In this document: positions 1-6,991 of the stretch, piece after piece
How the letters are laid out: each line of letters begins with the position of its first letter
Position numbering within the stretch: the first letter of the stretch is position 1
Assembly: GCA_024643445.1 (NCBI GenBank)
Contig: JAHEMX010000076.1
Span: 1-11,079 of the forward strand
Reading direction: 5' to 3'
DNA: 11,079 nucleotides
From: Desulfobulbaceae bacterium
Lineage (GTDB): Bacteria > Desulfobacterota > Desulfobulbia > Desulfobulbales > Desulfocapsaceae
Made by a program: the position numbers and the translations under genes
Notes under the pieces: model-generated
What the model was told of the DNA's origin: nothing
Databases searched by the model: none
What the model saw: the letters and a program-made list of their open reading frames with translations, nothing else

Positions 1-634
1 TATTGGCCGCTGTTGTGTATGCGGTTTCGTCGAGAACCTCAAGTAGTCGCTGTAATTGGCCCGGTGAAAGATCTTCTGTTGTGGTGTTGTCAACCTTCGG
101 TAATTTTACGGTAAAGGGCAGAACAGGGCATAGCCCCCGGTCTGTTCCAAAGCGGATTATACGGGTGAGCAGGGCGAGTATATGCTTGACCGTCTGCGGG
201 CTCTTTTGTTTGAGCAGACGTACCCGTACCCGGTCAGCGCTGAGTTGGTCAATCTCTGAAGGTTGTTTATTACCGAAAGGGGGATGCAGGTATTTATCAT
301 ATCGTCCCTGGTCGATCTTCTTTGATTTTCCATCTGGCCGGTGAGAAAAATATTCATCCTTGAGGGTGTCGAGCGTCCACACCTTTGCTCGGGCCTTGAT
401 TCGCTTTTCCCGGTTGGGTAGCTCATTCCCCTCAATCCTGGCCGCTCGAATGCGCGCAGCCTTCCCAGGGGTCATTCGATCACGGAATTGGCGGCCCGCC
501 TTTTCCTCAGTTTCTTTACCATCCCGGCGATAACGGATATAGAAAATTTTCTCAGCCTGTTTTCCGCTGGCGTCTTTTCCTTCAATATAAAATACACCCG
601 GATAATTCGTCTTTACTCTGTTTATGGCGGCCAT
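1..634 (-). CDS. Tyrosine-type site-specific integrase, N-terminal part (gene runs off the window)
   Basis: The minus strand reads as an uninterrupted 211-codon frame from an ATG at 634 to the window edge, so the C-terminal catalytic domain is not visible. The start is chosen for a good ribosome site (GAGGTGA, about 5 nt before ATG). The N-terminus reads MAAINRVKTNYPGVFYIEG, followed by a YIRYRRDGKE strand and then a basic stretch with TPGKAARIRAARIEG. This matches the DUF4102-like arm-binding and SAM-like core-binding layout of phage and island integrases. Around residue 190 the frame enters a DLSPGQLQRLLEVLDE segment, typical of the start of the tyrosine recombinase catalytic domain. The gene starts about 160 bp from a tRNA-Asp 3' fragment and points away from it, as expected for an integrase next to its own attachment site. 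The family call is good, but activity cannot be judged because the R-H-R-Y residues lie outside the window. Confidence 0.85.
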   Translation of the reverse strand, partial: MAAINRVKTNYPGVFYIEGKDASGKQAEKIFYIRYRRDGKETEEKAGRQFRDRMTPGKAARIRAARIEGNELPNREKRIKARAKVWTLDTLKDEYFSHRPDGKSKKIDQGRYDKYLHPPFGNKQPSEIDQLSADRVRVRLLKQKSPQTVKHILALLTRIIRFGTDRGLCPVLPFTVKLPKVDNTTTEDLSPGQLQRLLEVLDETAYTTAAN

Positions 635-792
635 GATTCACCTCGCTATTTTTCTATTCCCCGCAATATTGCCCGCACACTATGGAGTGTAGCAAAGTGT
701 CTTGATAAATAAAGCAATAGAAAAAACATGAATTAACAGGGAAATAATAATTGGAAAGTATTACTGAGTAATTCTAGGTATCTGAAAAATAT
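635..792. promoter_or_regulatory. Integrase upstream region with two small inverted repeats
   Basis: This is the AT-rich spacer between the integrase start and the att scar. It holds a perfect 10-bp palindrome GCAATATTGC (663-672), about 29 bp upstream of the integrase ATG. A 5-bp inverted repeat, ACACT-atgg-AGTGT, lies at 677-690. These could be integrase or excisionase arm sites, or operators. No convincing -35/-10 pair could be assigned. No xis-like gene is visible. Confidence 0.3.
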
Positions 793-840
793 GGCCTGTC
801 ACGCCGGAGGTCGCGGGTTAGAGTCCCGTCCGCTCCGCCA
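793..840 (+). tRNA. tRNA-Asp(GTC) 3' fragment: att scar of the integrated element
   Basis: These bases match a tRNA-Asp from the anticodon arm onward: loop CTGTCAC with anticodon GTC at 798-800, stem GCCGG, variable AGGTC, T-stem GCGGG/CCCGT, acceptor strand CCGCTCC, discriminator G and encoded CCA (838-840). The D-arm and the 5' acceptor strand are absent; the preceding sequence is AT-rich and unrelated. Only the bases from about 793 pair properly in the anticodon stem, which places the crossover in or beside the anticodon arm. The T-loop reads TTAGAGT where TTCGAGT is nearly invariant (C56 to A), as expected of a copy free from selection. The fragment cannot encode a functional tRNA. Known integration geometry places the restored full tRNA at the far, left end of the element, outside this window. 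Confidence 0.85.
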
Positions 841-845
841 GAATG

Positions 846-882
846 AAAAGGAGCCAACCCATTCAGGGTGGCTCCTTTTTTG
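846..882 (+). terminator. Intrinsic terminator of the former tRNA-Asp transcript
   Basis: The stem is formed by AAAAGGAGCCAACCC and GGGTGGCTCCTTTT with a small ATTCA loop; it runs directly into a T-rich tract. It begins six bases after the CCA end of the tRNA fragment, so it is most simply the original terminator of the tRNA gene, now stranded at the att scar. Confidence 0.85.
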
Positions 883-885
883 TTT

Positions 886-1291
886 TATCAGGCAAAAACC
901 TTCCTTATATCCTCTTTAGCTGACGGATTTCGAGTTCGTGAACTGCATCTCGTATTTTGGCACCTCTTGCATTATACAAATAGCGTCAGGAGGAGCGACT
1001 TCCCCGCTAAAATTACAAATACTGTTCCTGTACCCAAAATTCTTTGCGAGTATGACGCATCATCTTCCTGAAAGGTCAAATGATCAGGGTTTTGAGAAAA
1101 ATCACTTGTTCATGTGATGGTTCCTGTTACCTTATTGAGCGAGAAAATGGACAATTCAAATTCAGGGGTAGATTAAGAGGGAGAAATGATATATAAAAAC
1201 CCTTCGGGTTGCAAAATGTAGTCTTTACTATTTTAAAATTGAGCAAATAACTTGATTATGCTCGCTAAAATTCCGTTTTTAAGGAGAAAAT
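886..1291. other. Gene-free leader region upstream of leuC
   Basis: There is no credible gene here; the short open frames lack ribosome sites and recognisable content. Two structures are visible. An imperfect inverted repeat, ATCACTTG-TT-CATGTGAT, lies at 1101-1118 (one mismatched pair). A small hairpin, AACCC-ttc-GGGTT, lies at 1198-1210, about 80 bp before leuC, with no T-run. No run of leucine codons suggesting an attenuation leader peptide was seen. A TATGCT hexamer at 1257-1262 could be a -10 box, but its -35 is poor. Confidence 0.4.
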
Positions 1292-2695
1292 ATGGCGAAG
1301 ACATTGTTCGAGAAAGTATGGGGTGACCATGTGGTCACTGTCAACGATGACGGTTCTATCCTGCTCTACATCGACCGGCATCTCGTGCACGAAGTCACCA
1401 GTCCACAGGCCTTCGATGGCCTGCGTCTAGCAGACCGCAAGCCCTGGAGGGTTGGGTCCATCCTTGCCACCGCTGATCACAATGTGCCGACAACCGGCCT
1501 TGAGTCCGGCATCACTGATCCTGTTTCGCGCACGCAAGTTGAAGCACTGGATGAGAATTGCAGGGAATTCGGCATAACGGAATTTCCCATGGGCGATATC
1601 CGTCAAGGCATTTTGCATGTTGTCGGCCCTGAGCAGGGATTGGTTTTGCCCGGCATGACCGTGGTCTGCGGCGATTCCCATACCTCGACCCACGGAGCTT
1701 TCGCGGCGATTGCCATGGGTATTGGCACTTCCGAGGTTGAACATGTGCTGGCTACCCAGTGCCTGATTCAGAAGAAACCGAAAGTCATGCGCATAACGGT
1801 CGATGGTGAACTGGCAGAAGGTATCACCGGAAAGGATATCGCCCTTTACATCATCGGCAGGATCGGGACCGCGGGTGGAACAGGTTATGCCATTGAATTT
1901 GCTGGTAGTGCCATCACTTCCCTGAGCATGGAGGGGAGGATGACCCTGTGTAATATGACGATTGAAGCCGGCGCGCGCTGCGGCATGATTGGCGTTGATG
2001 ATAAAACCGTCACCTACATCAAGGGCCGCCCGTTTGCCCCGACAGGATCGCTGTGGGACAAGGCGGAGCAGGCCTGGCGTGAACTGCACTCAGATCCCGA
2101 TGCCAAATTCGACAAGGAAATCCATCTTCAGGCAGAAGACATTGCCCCGCAGGTGACCTGGGGGACGAGTCCGGAAATGGTTGTTCCGGTTACCGGATCC
2201 ACACCGTCTCTTGACGATGCAAGAGATGAAATTCAGCGCGAAGGCTGGACCAGGGCACTGGCCTACATGGAACTGAAAGAGAACACCGCTATCGTGGATA
2301 TCGCAGTAGACAAAGTGTTCATCGGTGCCTGCACGAATGCCCGCATCGAGGACTTTCGCGCAGCGGCGCGGATAGTCAAGGGCAGGAAGGTTGCCGGTAA
2401 TGTAAAGCTTGCTTTGGCGGTCCCCGGTTCAGGCCTGGTAAAACAGCAGGCCGAAGCTGAAGGACTGGACATCATATTCAAGGATGCCGGATTTGAGTGG
2501 CGCGAGCCCGGCTGTTCAATGTGCCTGGCAATGAACGCTGATCGCCTGGAGCCGGGCGAGCGAAGTGCGTCCACTTCAAACAGGAATTTCGAGAATCGTC
2601 AGGGCGTCGGTGGACGTACCCATCTGGTCAGCCCCGTCATGGCTGCTGCTGCGGCAATTACAGGTCATTTTGTTGATATCCGGGATTGGAGGTAA
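1292..2695 (+). CDS. leuC: 3-isopropylmalate dehydratase large subunit
   Basis: This is the aconitase-superfamily large subunit that, with LeuD, interconverts 2- and 3-isopropylmalate through a [4Fe-4S] cluster in the cytoplasm (leucine biosynthesis). It has 467 residues, almost the length of E. coli LeuC. The N-terminus MAKTLFEKVW, the GDSHTSTHGAF signature at residues 127-137 and the TGSTPSL and VFIGACTN segments are all as in the family. The three cluster cysteines are present: C347 (ACTNAR), C408 and C411 (PGCSMC). The start has a strong AAGGAG site seven bases upstream. leuD follows after a 2-bp gap, so the two are co-translated. No leuA, leuB or ilv gene is visible, so a role on a related substrate such as another alkylmalate or citraconate is possible but not shown by the sequence. 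Confidence 0.95.
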   Translation: MAKTLFEKVWGDHVVTVNDDGSILLYIDRHLVHEVTSPQAFDGLRLADRKPWRVGSILATADHNVPTTGLESGITDPVSRTQVEALDENCREFGITEFPMGDIRQGILHVVGPEQGLVLPGMTVVCGDSHTSTHGAFAAIAMGIGTSEVEHVLATQCLIQKKPKVMRITVDGELAEGITGKDIALYIIGRIGTAGGTGYAIEFAGSAITSLSMEGRMTLCNMTIEAGARCGMIGVDDKTVTYIKGRPFAPTGSLWDKAEQAWRELHSDPDAKFDKEIHLQAEDIAPQVTWGTSPEMVVPVTGSTPSLDDARDEIQREGWTRALAYMELKENTAIVDIAVDKVFIGACTNARIEDFRAAARIVKGRKVAGNVKLALAVPGSGLVKQQAEAEGLDIIFKDAGFEWREPGCSMCLAMNADRLEPGERSASTSNRNFENRQGVGGRTHLVSPVMAAAAAITGHFVDIRDWR

Positions 2696-2697
2696 CC

Positions 2698-3333
2698 ATG
2701 AAACCGTTCAAAACATTACAAGGGTTGGTCGTTCCGCTGGACCGTGCCAATGTCGATACCGATGCTATTATACCGAAGCAGTTTCTGAAGTCCATCAAAC
2801 GGACCGGCTATGGCCCCTATCTGTTCGACAGGCTGCGCTATGAGGACGTAGGCGAACCGGGGATGGATTGCTCGAATCGCCCTAAACGGGCTGATTTTGT
2901 CCTGAACCAGGAACGCTATCAGGGCGCCGAGATATTGATCGCACGCGAGAATTTCGGCTGCGGATCTTCACGTGAACATGCCCCGTGGGCGCTGGATGAT
3001 TTCGGTATCTCCTGCTTGATCGCGCCGAGTTTTGCCGACATCTTTTATAACAATTGTTTTAAGAATGGCATATTACCCGTTACTTTGAGTGCTGAGCAGG
3101 TTGATATGCTTTTTTCAGAAACAAATAATGTCGTTGGTTACAAGCTTACAGTTGACCTCCCGGCACAGACAGTAACAACACCGTCGGGAACGGTTTTTCG
3201 CTTCGAGGTCGATGCGTTTCGCAAACATTGCCTGATCAATGGGTTGGATGACATCGGCTTGACCCTGCAGCAATCTGGTTTGATTCAGGCCTTTGAAGGC
3301 AAACACAAGGAATCGGCGCCCTGGTTTTTCTGA
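2698..3333 (+). CDS. leuD: 3-isopropylmalate dehydratase small subunit
   Basis: This is the swivelling small subunit of the LeuCD hydro-lyase, completing the active site over the large-subunit [4Fe-4S] cluster. The ATG at 2698 is chosen over an in-frame ATG 12 bases upstream inside leuC, because GGAGG sits just before it (the leuC stop codon lies in the same stretch). The product is then 211 residues, slightly longer than E. coli LeuD (about 201). DTDAIIPKQFLK occurs at residues 20-31, and the substrate-binding loop GCGSSREHAPWAL at 87-99 carries the conserved SREH arginine. The C-terminus, with FRKHCLINGLDDIGLTLQ, is of the normal bacterial type. No terminator was found directly after it; 1.3 kb without an intact gene follows. 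Confidence 0.95.
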   Translation: MKPFKTLQGLVVPLDRANVDTDAIIPKQFLKSIKRTGYGPYLFDRLRYEDVGEPGMDCSNRPKRADFVLNQERYQGAEILIARENFGCGSSREHAPWALDDFGISCLIAPSFADIFYNNCFKNGILPVTLSAEQVDMLFSETNNVVGYKLTVDLPAQTVTTPSGTVFRFEVDAFRKHCLINGLDDIGLTLQQSGLIQAFEGKHKESAPWFF

Positions 3334-3958
3334 GTGATTGGTCTTGTCCTAGCGCTTAACGGGAAGCTGTTTTCCAGCAGCTAACAACTGTGGCTCCGCC
3401 GATGAGTTGCCGGCTGGATCATCGGTAATGATGATCCAGTCAAAGCAGGCATCGCCATACTTGTTTGTCTCACAAGCGGTACCCTGATCTCAAACGGTGA
3501 GTAAGGATTTGAATAACTCAGCCGGAGGAGACAAGGGTGCGTTTGAAAGGTGCGTTCCGGTTCTTATTGATTCGTCAGAAATTTTATCGAGTTTTGGCGA
3601 ATTTGGAAATGGTTTAAAGATGAAACAGGTCGCGCAATGCTGGTCTTCATCCACAATGTTTCAACAGCATTTTTTTTGTATCTGCATTGAAGGCAGGATT
3701 TGAGGCCGCGGATAGCTATGAGGTCGTTTCCGACGAACATGGTGAGCGGAGGGGATGAGAATTATGACAAGGCCGAGGCGAAAGTTGATATATGGTAGAA
3801 ACTATTAGAATCATAGATGGTTTTTCCATCTTGGTGAATTGTCCACCCCGCTCCTTGCGGACACTCAGCCGTGCAGGGCGGCAATAGTTCAGGTTCGTGC
3901 AAAACAGGATCCCGTTACGTTTTGTTCATAAAACAAATGGAGACGACTGGAGAGGTAA

Positions 3959-4225
3959 GCAGATTTTATATCGATCTTTGAACAACCAGGCTGCCTGAGT
4001 ATTTATCAAGAACCATCATTTAAAGCCCTTTTCACGAGCCGTATAATTCTTCCCCTTAGACTCTTCTGCTTCAGCTTGAACGGGGCAGCTTCTTTATTAT
4101 GCGGTTTTGAAATATTCGTTGGATTTTTTGCTGAGGGATTCTCAGGCCTTGGCCTTGCCTTACTGTTGCCGTTGAAAATCAGTCCAGGTGTCAGTGTTAT
4201 AATTGCGGGTCTTATCACTACCTGA
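3959..4225 (+). pseudogene. Possible C-terminal remnant of a membrane protein
   Basis: An 88-codon frame lies between two stops, with no ATG or GTG start and no ribosome site. The middle and end are strongly hydrophobic: ASLLCGFEIFVGFFAEG, then GLGLALLLPLKISPG and VSVIIAGLITT at the stop. This reads as two or three transmembrane segments near the C-terminus of a permease. The pattern of the last helices is loosely like AzlC-type transporters, but that resemblance is too weak for a name. The opposite strand offers a start-containing frame of similar length with a strongly basic product, which I judge to be the shadow. Confidence 0.3.
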
Positions 4226-4456
4226 TATAATATCCTGAAACTTACGCAACCACTTCTTCACAAGAGTCACGCGGCTCACGACCTAAAGGACTTGTCTTTG
4301 TTTTTCAGCCTGTCACCTTTTTAAACTTCCAGAGCTTTAATGGGGCACTTTATTTGAAAGGACGAAGAATACACTTTATATCAGAGAAATTGTTTTATCT
4401 ATCCTGGCAGCGGGATTAATTCCCGACATCGGTGGTCCTCTTTGATCGGCTTTTAA

Positions 4457-4675
4457 CTATGTAATATTGAAGCCTTCGACAATGCACCGGTATCTACAAT
4501 ATCAAAAGTCGAGGAAGGAGAGAGGCAATTTGACCAGTCTATGGAAAACTCGACTGGACAAAAAAACGGATTATTTCTCGTTGTGCTCACTACCTGGAGC
4601 ACTGAGACACGGAAAAACAAATACACAAGAGATCTGCACGATGTTCTGCACAATTTCACCTTTATAGGAGAGTAG
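4457..4675 (+). pseudogene. Unrecognised open fragment ending just before the MBL-fold gene
   Basis: A 72-codon frame, opening after a stop at 4454-4456, reads with protein-like composition (for example ISKVEEGERQFDQ, then NGLFLVVLTTW). It ends with TAG at 4673-4675, two bases before the ATG of the next gene. The first ATG inside it, at 4541, would give 44 residues but has no ribosome site at usable distance. It may be the remnant of a gene once translationally coupled to the hydrolase, or chance. No family is recognised. Confidence 0.22.
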
Positions 4676-4677
4676 AT

Positions 4678-5631
4678 ATGCTTGCAGCCGATAAAGTGGT
4701 CGTTACCACTCTCGTAGAAAACTATGTGGATATGCTGATTCCCGATACGCATAACGTTAAACGTCCGGGGCTGGCATACCATTTTGATCCGCGTAACATG
4801 AAAATAAAGGCTGAAAATGGTCTTTCCATACTCGTTGATGTCTACTTTGGCGCAAGGCGTTATCGGATTCTCCTGGATGCCGGCCTGACTGATGACGTTA
4901 TCCTTCACAATATGAAGGCGCTGGGAATTTCCCCAGACGAAATTGACCATCTGGTTATCAGCCATGGACACCCTGACCATTATGGCGGTTTGCCCGGACT
5001 TTTGAAGGCAAGGGATTATCCACTTGTCGTGACGCTCCATCCGGATGCCTTTTTAACCCGCCATGTCAAGTCTGGAAGCGGTATGGTTATTCCTTATTAC
5101 AATCAGTCATTCCGAAGGGATGAACTTGAAGCCATAGGCGCACGATTTGTTTTTGCAAAAGACCCGGTTCCAGTCTGTCCTGCCGTCACAACAACTGGAG
5201 AAATTCCACTCGACGTTTCCTTCGAGCCGCCGGGGCCTGCTGCCGGGACACCATCAAGCCTGTGGTGTATTCGTGAAGGACATTTTGAAGAAGATCCGAC
5301 CCTGGACGATATAGCCCTGATTATCAACCTCAAAGATAAAGGACTTATTGTCATTACCGGGTGCGCCCATGCAGGAGTGATCAATACCATTCGCCAGGCC
5401 CAGAAGGTAACCGGCATAGACAGGCTGTATGCGCTGTTTGGTGGTTTTCATCTGGGTTTTCCCGGTATCCCTGCAGAAAAGGGGATCAGTACCATCAATG
5501 AGTTAAAAATACTGGATCCCTCTTATGTCTCGCCGATGCACTGCAGCGGCTTCGCCACGCTTGCCGCGGTTCAGCGGGAAATGCCGAAAGCCTTTCTTCT
5601 AAACACGGCGGGCTGCGAAATAACGCTTTAA
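4678..5631 (+). CDS. Class II metallo-beta-lactamase-fold hydrolase (COG1237 type)
   Basis: A 317-residue soluble enzyme of the MBL superfamily. The metal-binding motif H-x-H-x-D-H is intact at residues 96-101 (SHGHPDHYGGL). Further ligands are in place: H231 in ITGCAHAG, H258 in FGGFHLG, and H288 in MHCSG, which closes the active site. The GCAHAG and GGFHLG pair is characteristic of COG1237, the group annotated as 7,8-dihydropterin-6-yl-methyl-4-(beta-D-ribofuranosyl)aminobenzene 5'-phosphate synthase-like. In bacteria that methanopterin-pathway name is usually only a homology label, and the substrate here is unknown. The start is supported by AGGAG eight bases upstream. The gene is followed by its own terminator before the TRAP operon, so it is probably transcribed separately from dctPQM. 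Confidence 0.88.
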   Translation: MLAADKVVVTTLVENYVDMLIPDTHNVKRPGLAYHFDPRNMKIKAENGLSILVDVYFGARRYRILLDAGLTDDVILHNMKALGISPDEIDHLVISHGHPDHYGGLPGLLKARDYPLVVTLHPDAFLTRHVKSGSGMVIPYYNQSFRRDELEAIGARFVFAKDPVPVCPAVTTTGEIPLDVSFEPPGPAAGTPSSLWCIREGHFEEDPTLDDIALIINLKDKGLIVITGCAHAGVINTIRQAQKVTGIDRLYALFGGFHLGFPGIPAEKGISTINELKILDPSYVSPMHCSGFATLAAVQREMPKAFLLNTAGCEITL

Positions 5632-5696
5632 CGGCTGTTACCGAGCAGTACATGAGAAAGGGAAATGAGTACGAAAAAGGGTCCGGGCTCTGGCGT

Positions 5697-5741
5697 CCTG
5701 TCCCGGTTAATGGCGGCTACAGACGGGGGCAGGGCTTTTTT
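5697..5741 (+). terminator. Intrinsic terminator after the MBL-fold hydrolase
   Basis: The stem CCTGTCCC (5697-5704) pairs with GGGGCAGG (5726-5733) with one G-U pair; the loop is 21 nt. Two bases later comes a run of six T (5736-5741). It lies 65 bp after the hydrolase stop and separates that gene from the TRAP operon. Confidence 0.6.
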
Positions 5742-5777
5742 ACCGGTCCAACGGTATGCGCTTTTTGTAATGATATG

Positions 5778-5801
5778 ATTTTATGATAGAAAACATAAAA
5801 T
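5778..5801. promoter_or_regulatory. Inverted repeat in the dctP upstream region
   Basis: A perfect 8-bp inverted repeat, ATTTTATG-atagaaaa-CATAAAAT, lies within the AT-rich part of the dctP upstream region. Overlapping TATGAT hexamers at 5774-5779 and 5782-5787 could serve as -10 boxes, so a protein bound here could control the promoter. The -35 is weak for both. Confidence 0.35.
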
Positions 5802-5818
5802 GTGAGATAAAAGCGCTG

Positions 5819-5833
5819 TGGGTACGGTACCCA
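5819..5833. promoter_or_regulatory. 15-bp palindrome, candidate operator for the TRAP operon
   Basis: TGGGTAC-G-GTACCCA is a perfect 7-1-7 palindrome, about 40 bp before the dctP start and downstream of the AT-rich promoter candidate. Its size and T-GG-TAC...GTA-CC-A form resemble operators of GntR/FCD-type regulators, which often control organic-acid transporters. No regulator gene lies in the window, so the binding protein is unknown. Confidence 0.45.
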
Positions 5834-5873
5834 ATAATGTGTCGTTTTGTCAACTCAACAAGGAGGAAGTGAA

Positions 5874-6941
5874 ATGAAGAAAGTTTTAAGTTTTGCTCTC
5901 AGTCTCGGAATGGTAATGGCTTTTTCAGGGCCGGTTGCAGCAAAAAATTTTCGCCTTTCAATTGGTGCAGGACATCCAGCCGAGGCGGCGGTCTGGATAA
6001 CGATGATGAGGGACTTCTTCCAGCCGGAGGTCAAAAAAAGGGTAGAAGCGACTACCGGTCATACCATCGAATGGGTTGAGGGATACGGCGGCTCGGTTGC
6101 CAAATTGGGTGAGTGTCTGGAAGCTGTTGAGACAGGCCTTCTCGATATCGCCGACTTGCACGTTCCTTTCGAACCATCCAAGCTGATGGCTTACAATTTC
6201 CCCTATTTTGTCCCTTTTGGGCAGCCCGATCCGGAAAAGGCAGCTGCGGCAGCTCGGAAAGTTTATGACGATTTTCCTCAACTCCGTGAGAACCTCGAGA
6301 AGAAATATAACCAGGTCTATCTGGCGACCGGCTCTGTCGGCAACTACAATCTGGTTACCACGTTTCCCTGGCAGAAGGTTGAAGAGCTGAATAACCACAA
6401 GATTGCAGCCGCGGGACCCAACCTGCCCTGGTTGTCTCCCGTAGGGGCCGTTCCCGTTCAGTCAAACCTGAACGAAGCGTATACATCGTTTCAGACCGGC
6501 GTTTATGAAGGCTGGATAATGTTTCCCGATGCCACCGTTTCTTTCAAGCTGCATGAAGTTGCCAAAAACTATACATTCACCGATTTTGGAGCCATCCCGA
6601 ATGTTCTGATCACCATCAACAAAGACACCTGGAAGAGCATGCCGGAGGAGGTTCAGAAAATTTTCCTCGATGTTGGCCGTGAATACACCGCTGTCGAATC
6701 AAAAGCAGCCAATGAAAAAGGCGCAAAAAGTGTCAAGACGATGGAGGAAGCCGGTGTCTCGGTTCGCAGCCTGAACAGGGAGGAGAAGGTTAAATGGGCT
6801 AATGCACTGCCGAATATACCCAAGGAAAGAGCCGCTGAAATCGACAAAACAGGGATGCCGGGTGAGGTGATTTATGCCTACATCGACAATCTCAAAAAGG
6901 CAGGATTCGAGTTCCCAAGAGATTGGAGCGCTGACAAATAA
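5874..6941 (+). CDS. dctP: TRAP transporter substrate-binding protein (DctP family)
   Basis: This is the periplasmic receptor of a TRAP transporter, which delivers a carboxylate to the DctQM permease. The ATG at 5874 is chosen for the AAGGAGGAAG site just upstream; an earlier in-frame start at 5847 would spoil the signal peptide. The product has 355 residues. Residues 1-23 form a Sec signal peptide (KK, hydrophobic core, VAA cleavage). The mature part follows the DctP pattern: HPAEAAVWITMMRDFF, EGYGGSVAKLGECLEAVETG, an aromatic LMAYNFPYFVPF segment and the C-terminal long helices. At the place where most DctP proteins have K-x-R-x-P (the substrate-carboxylate arginine), this one reads NNHKIAAAGPN (A178), so ligand binding may differ. 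dctQ and dctM follow on the same strand. Confidence 0.92.
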   Translation: MKKVLSFALSLGMVMAFSGPVAAKNFRLSIGAGHPAEAAVWITMMRDFFQPEVKKRVEATTGHTIEWVEGYGGSVAKLGECLEAVETGLLDIADLHVPFEPSKLMAYNFPYFVPFGQPDPEKAAAAARKVYDDFPQLRENLEKKYNQVYLATGSVGNYNLVTTFPWQKVEELNNHKIAAAGPNLPWLSPVGAVPVQSNLNEAYTSFQTGVYEGWIMFPDATVSFKLHEVAKNYTFTDFGAIPNVLITINKDTWKSMPEEVQKIFLDVGREYTAVESKAANEKGAKSVKTMEEAGVSVRSLNREEKVKWANALPNIPKERAAEIDKTGMPGEVIYAYIDNLKKAGFEFPRDWSADK

Positions 6942-6991
6942 CCTGACTTAAGAACTTTTTAAAACGGTCTTTCAAAAATAACAAACCATTG

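Larger units (their letters stand above)
1..840. mobile_element. Right border of a tRNA-Asp-integrated genomic island or prophage
   Basis: The integrase gene next to a truncated tRNA 3' end gives the typical end structure of an integrative element. The element occupies the left side and its bulk lies outside the window. The boundary is the tRNA fragment at 793-840; sequence to the right is interpreted as resident chromosome, because the terminator expected downstream of a tRNA gene is still in place. Cargo and element type (prophage, ICE or passive island) cannot be told from the part seen. Confidence 0.7.
3334..4677. other. 1.3-kb stretch with no intact gene; scattered open fragments suggest decay
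   Basis: No open frame here has a start, a ribosome site and a recognisable product together. Fragments that read like protein are: minus strand 3349-3489, with GDACFDWIIITDDPAGN and ending PVKR; plus strand 3571-3690, with IEFWRIWKWFKDETGRAML, shifting frame in an 8-T run at 3670-3677 and continuing to 3758 with LKAGFEAADSYEVVSDEHGE; plus strand 3959-4225 (listed separately); and plus strand 4457-4675 (listed separately). A perfect 10-bp inverted repeat, CTGGATCATC-ggtaat-GATGATCCAG, lies at 3414-3439 without a T-run. I could not assign any of these to a family. Decayed genes are the best explanation; non-coding DNA with chance open frames is the alternative. Confidence 0.45.

Noticed and set aside
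868..1071. 67-codon plus-strand frame after the tRNA scar
   Set aside because: It starts inside the terminator stem, has no ribosome site and a composition unlike a protein.
1198..1210. AACCC-ttc-GGGTT hairpin as a leucine attenuator
   Set aside because: There is no leader peptide with a leucine run and no T-tract after the stem, so attenuation is not supported.
1427..2089. Long minus-strand open frame (220 codons)
   Set aside because: It lies wholly inside leuC on the opposite strand and its product matches no family; it is a shadow of the leuC codon pattern.
3497..3703. 68-codon plus-strand frame after leuD, starting at GTG
   Set aside because: It has no ribosome site, and another frame over the same bases (3571-3758) reads more like protein; treated as part of the decayed region.
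4006..4218. 70-codon minus-strand frame with a very basic product
   Set aside because: The opposite strand reads as a coherent hydrophobic permease tail; the basic composition is the mirror of that.
4453..5040. 195-codon minus-strand frame
   Set aside because: Most of it is antisense to the clearly recognised MBL-fold gene, and the product has no recognisable motif.
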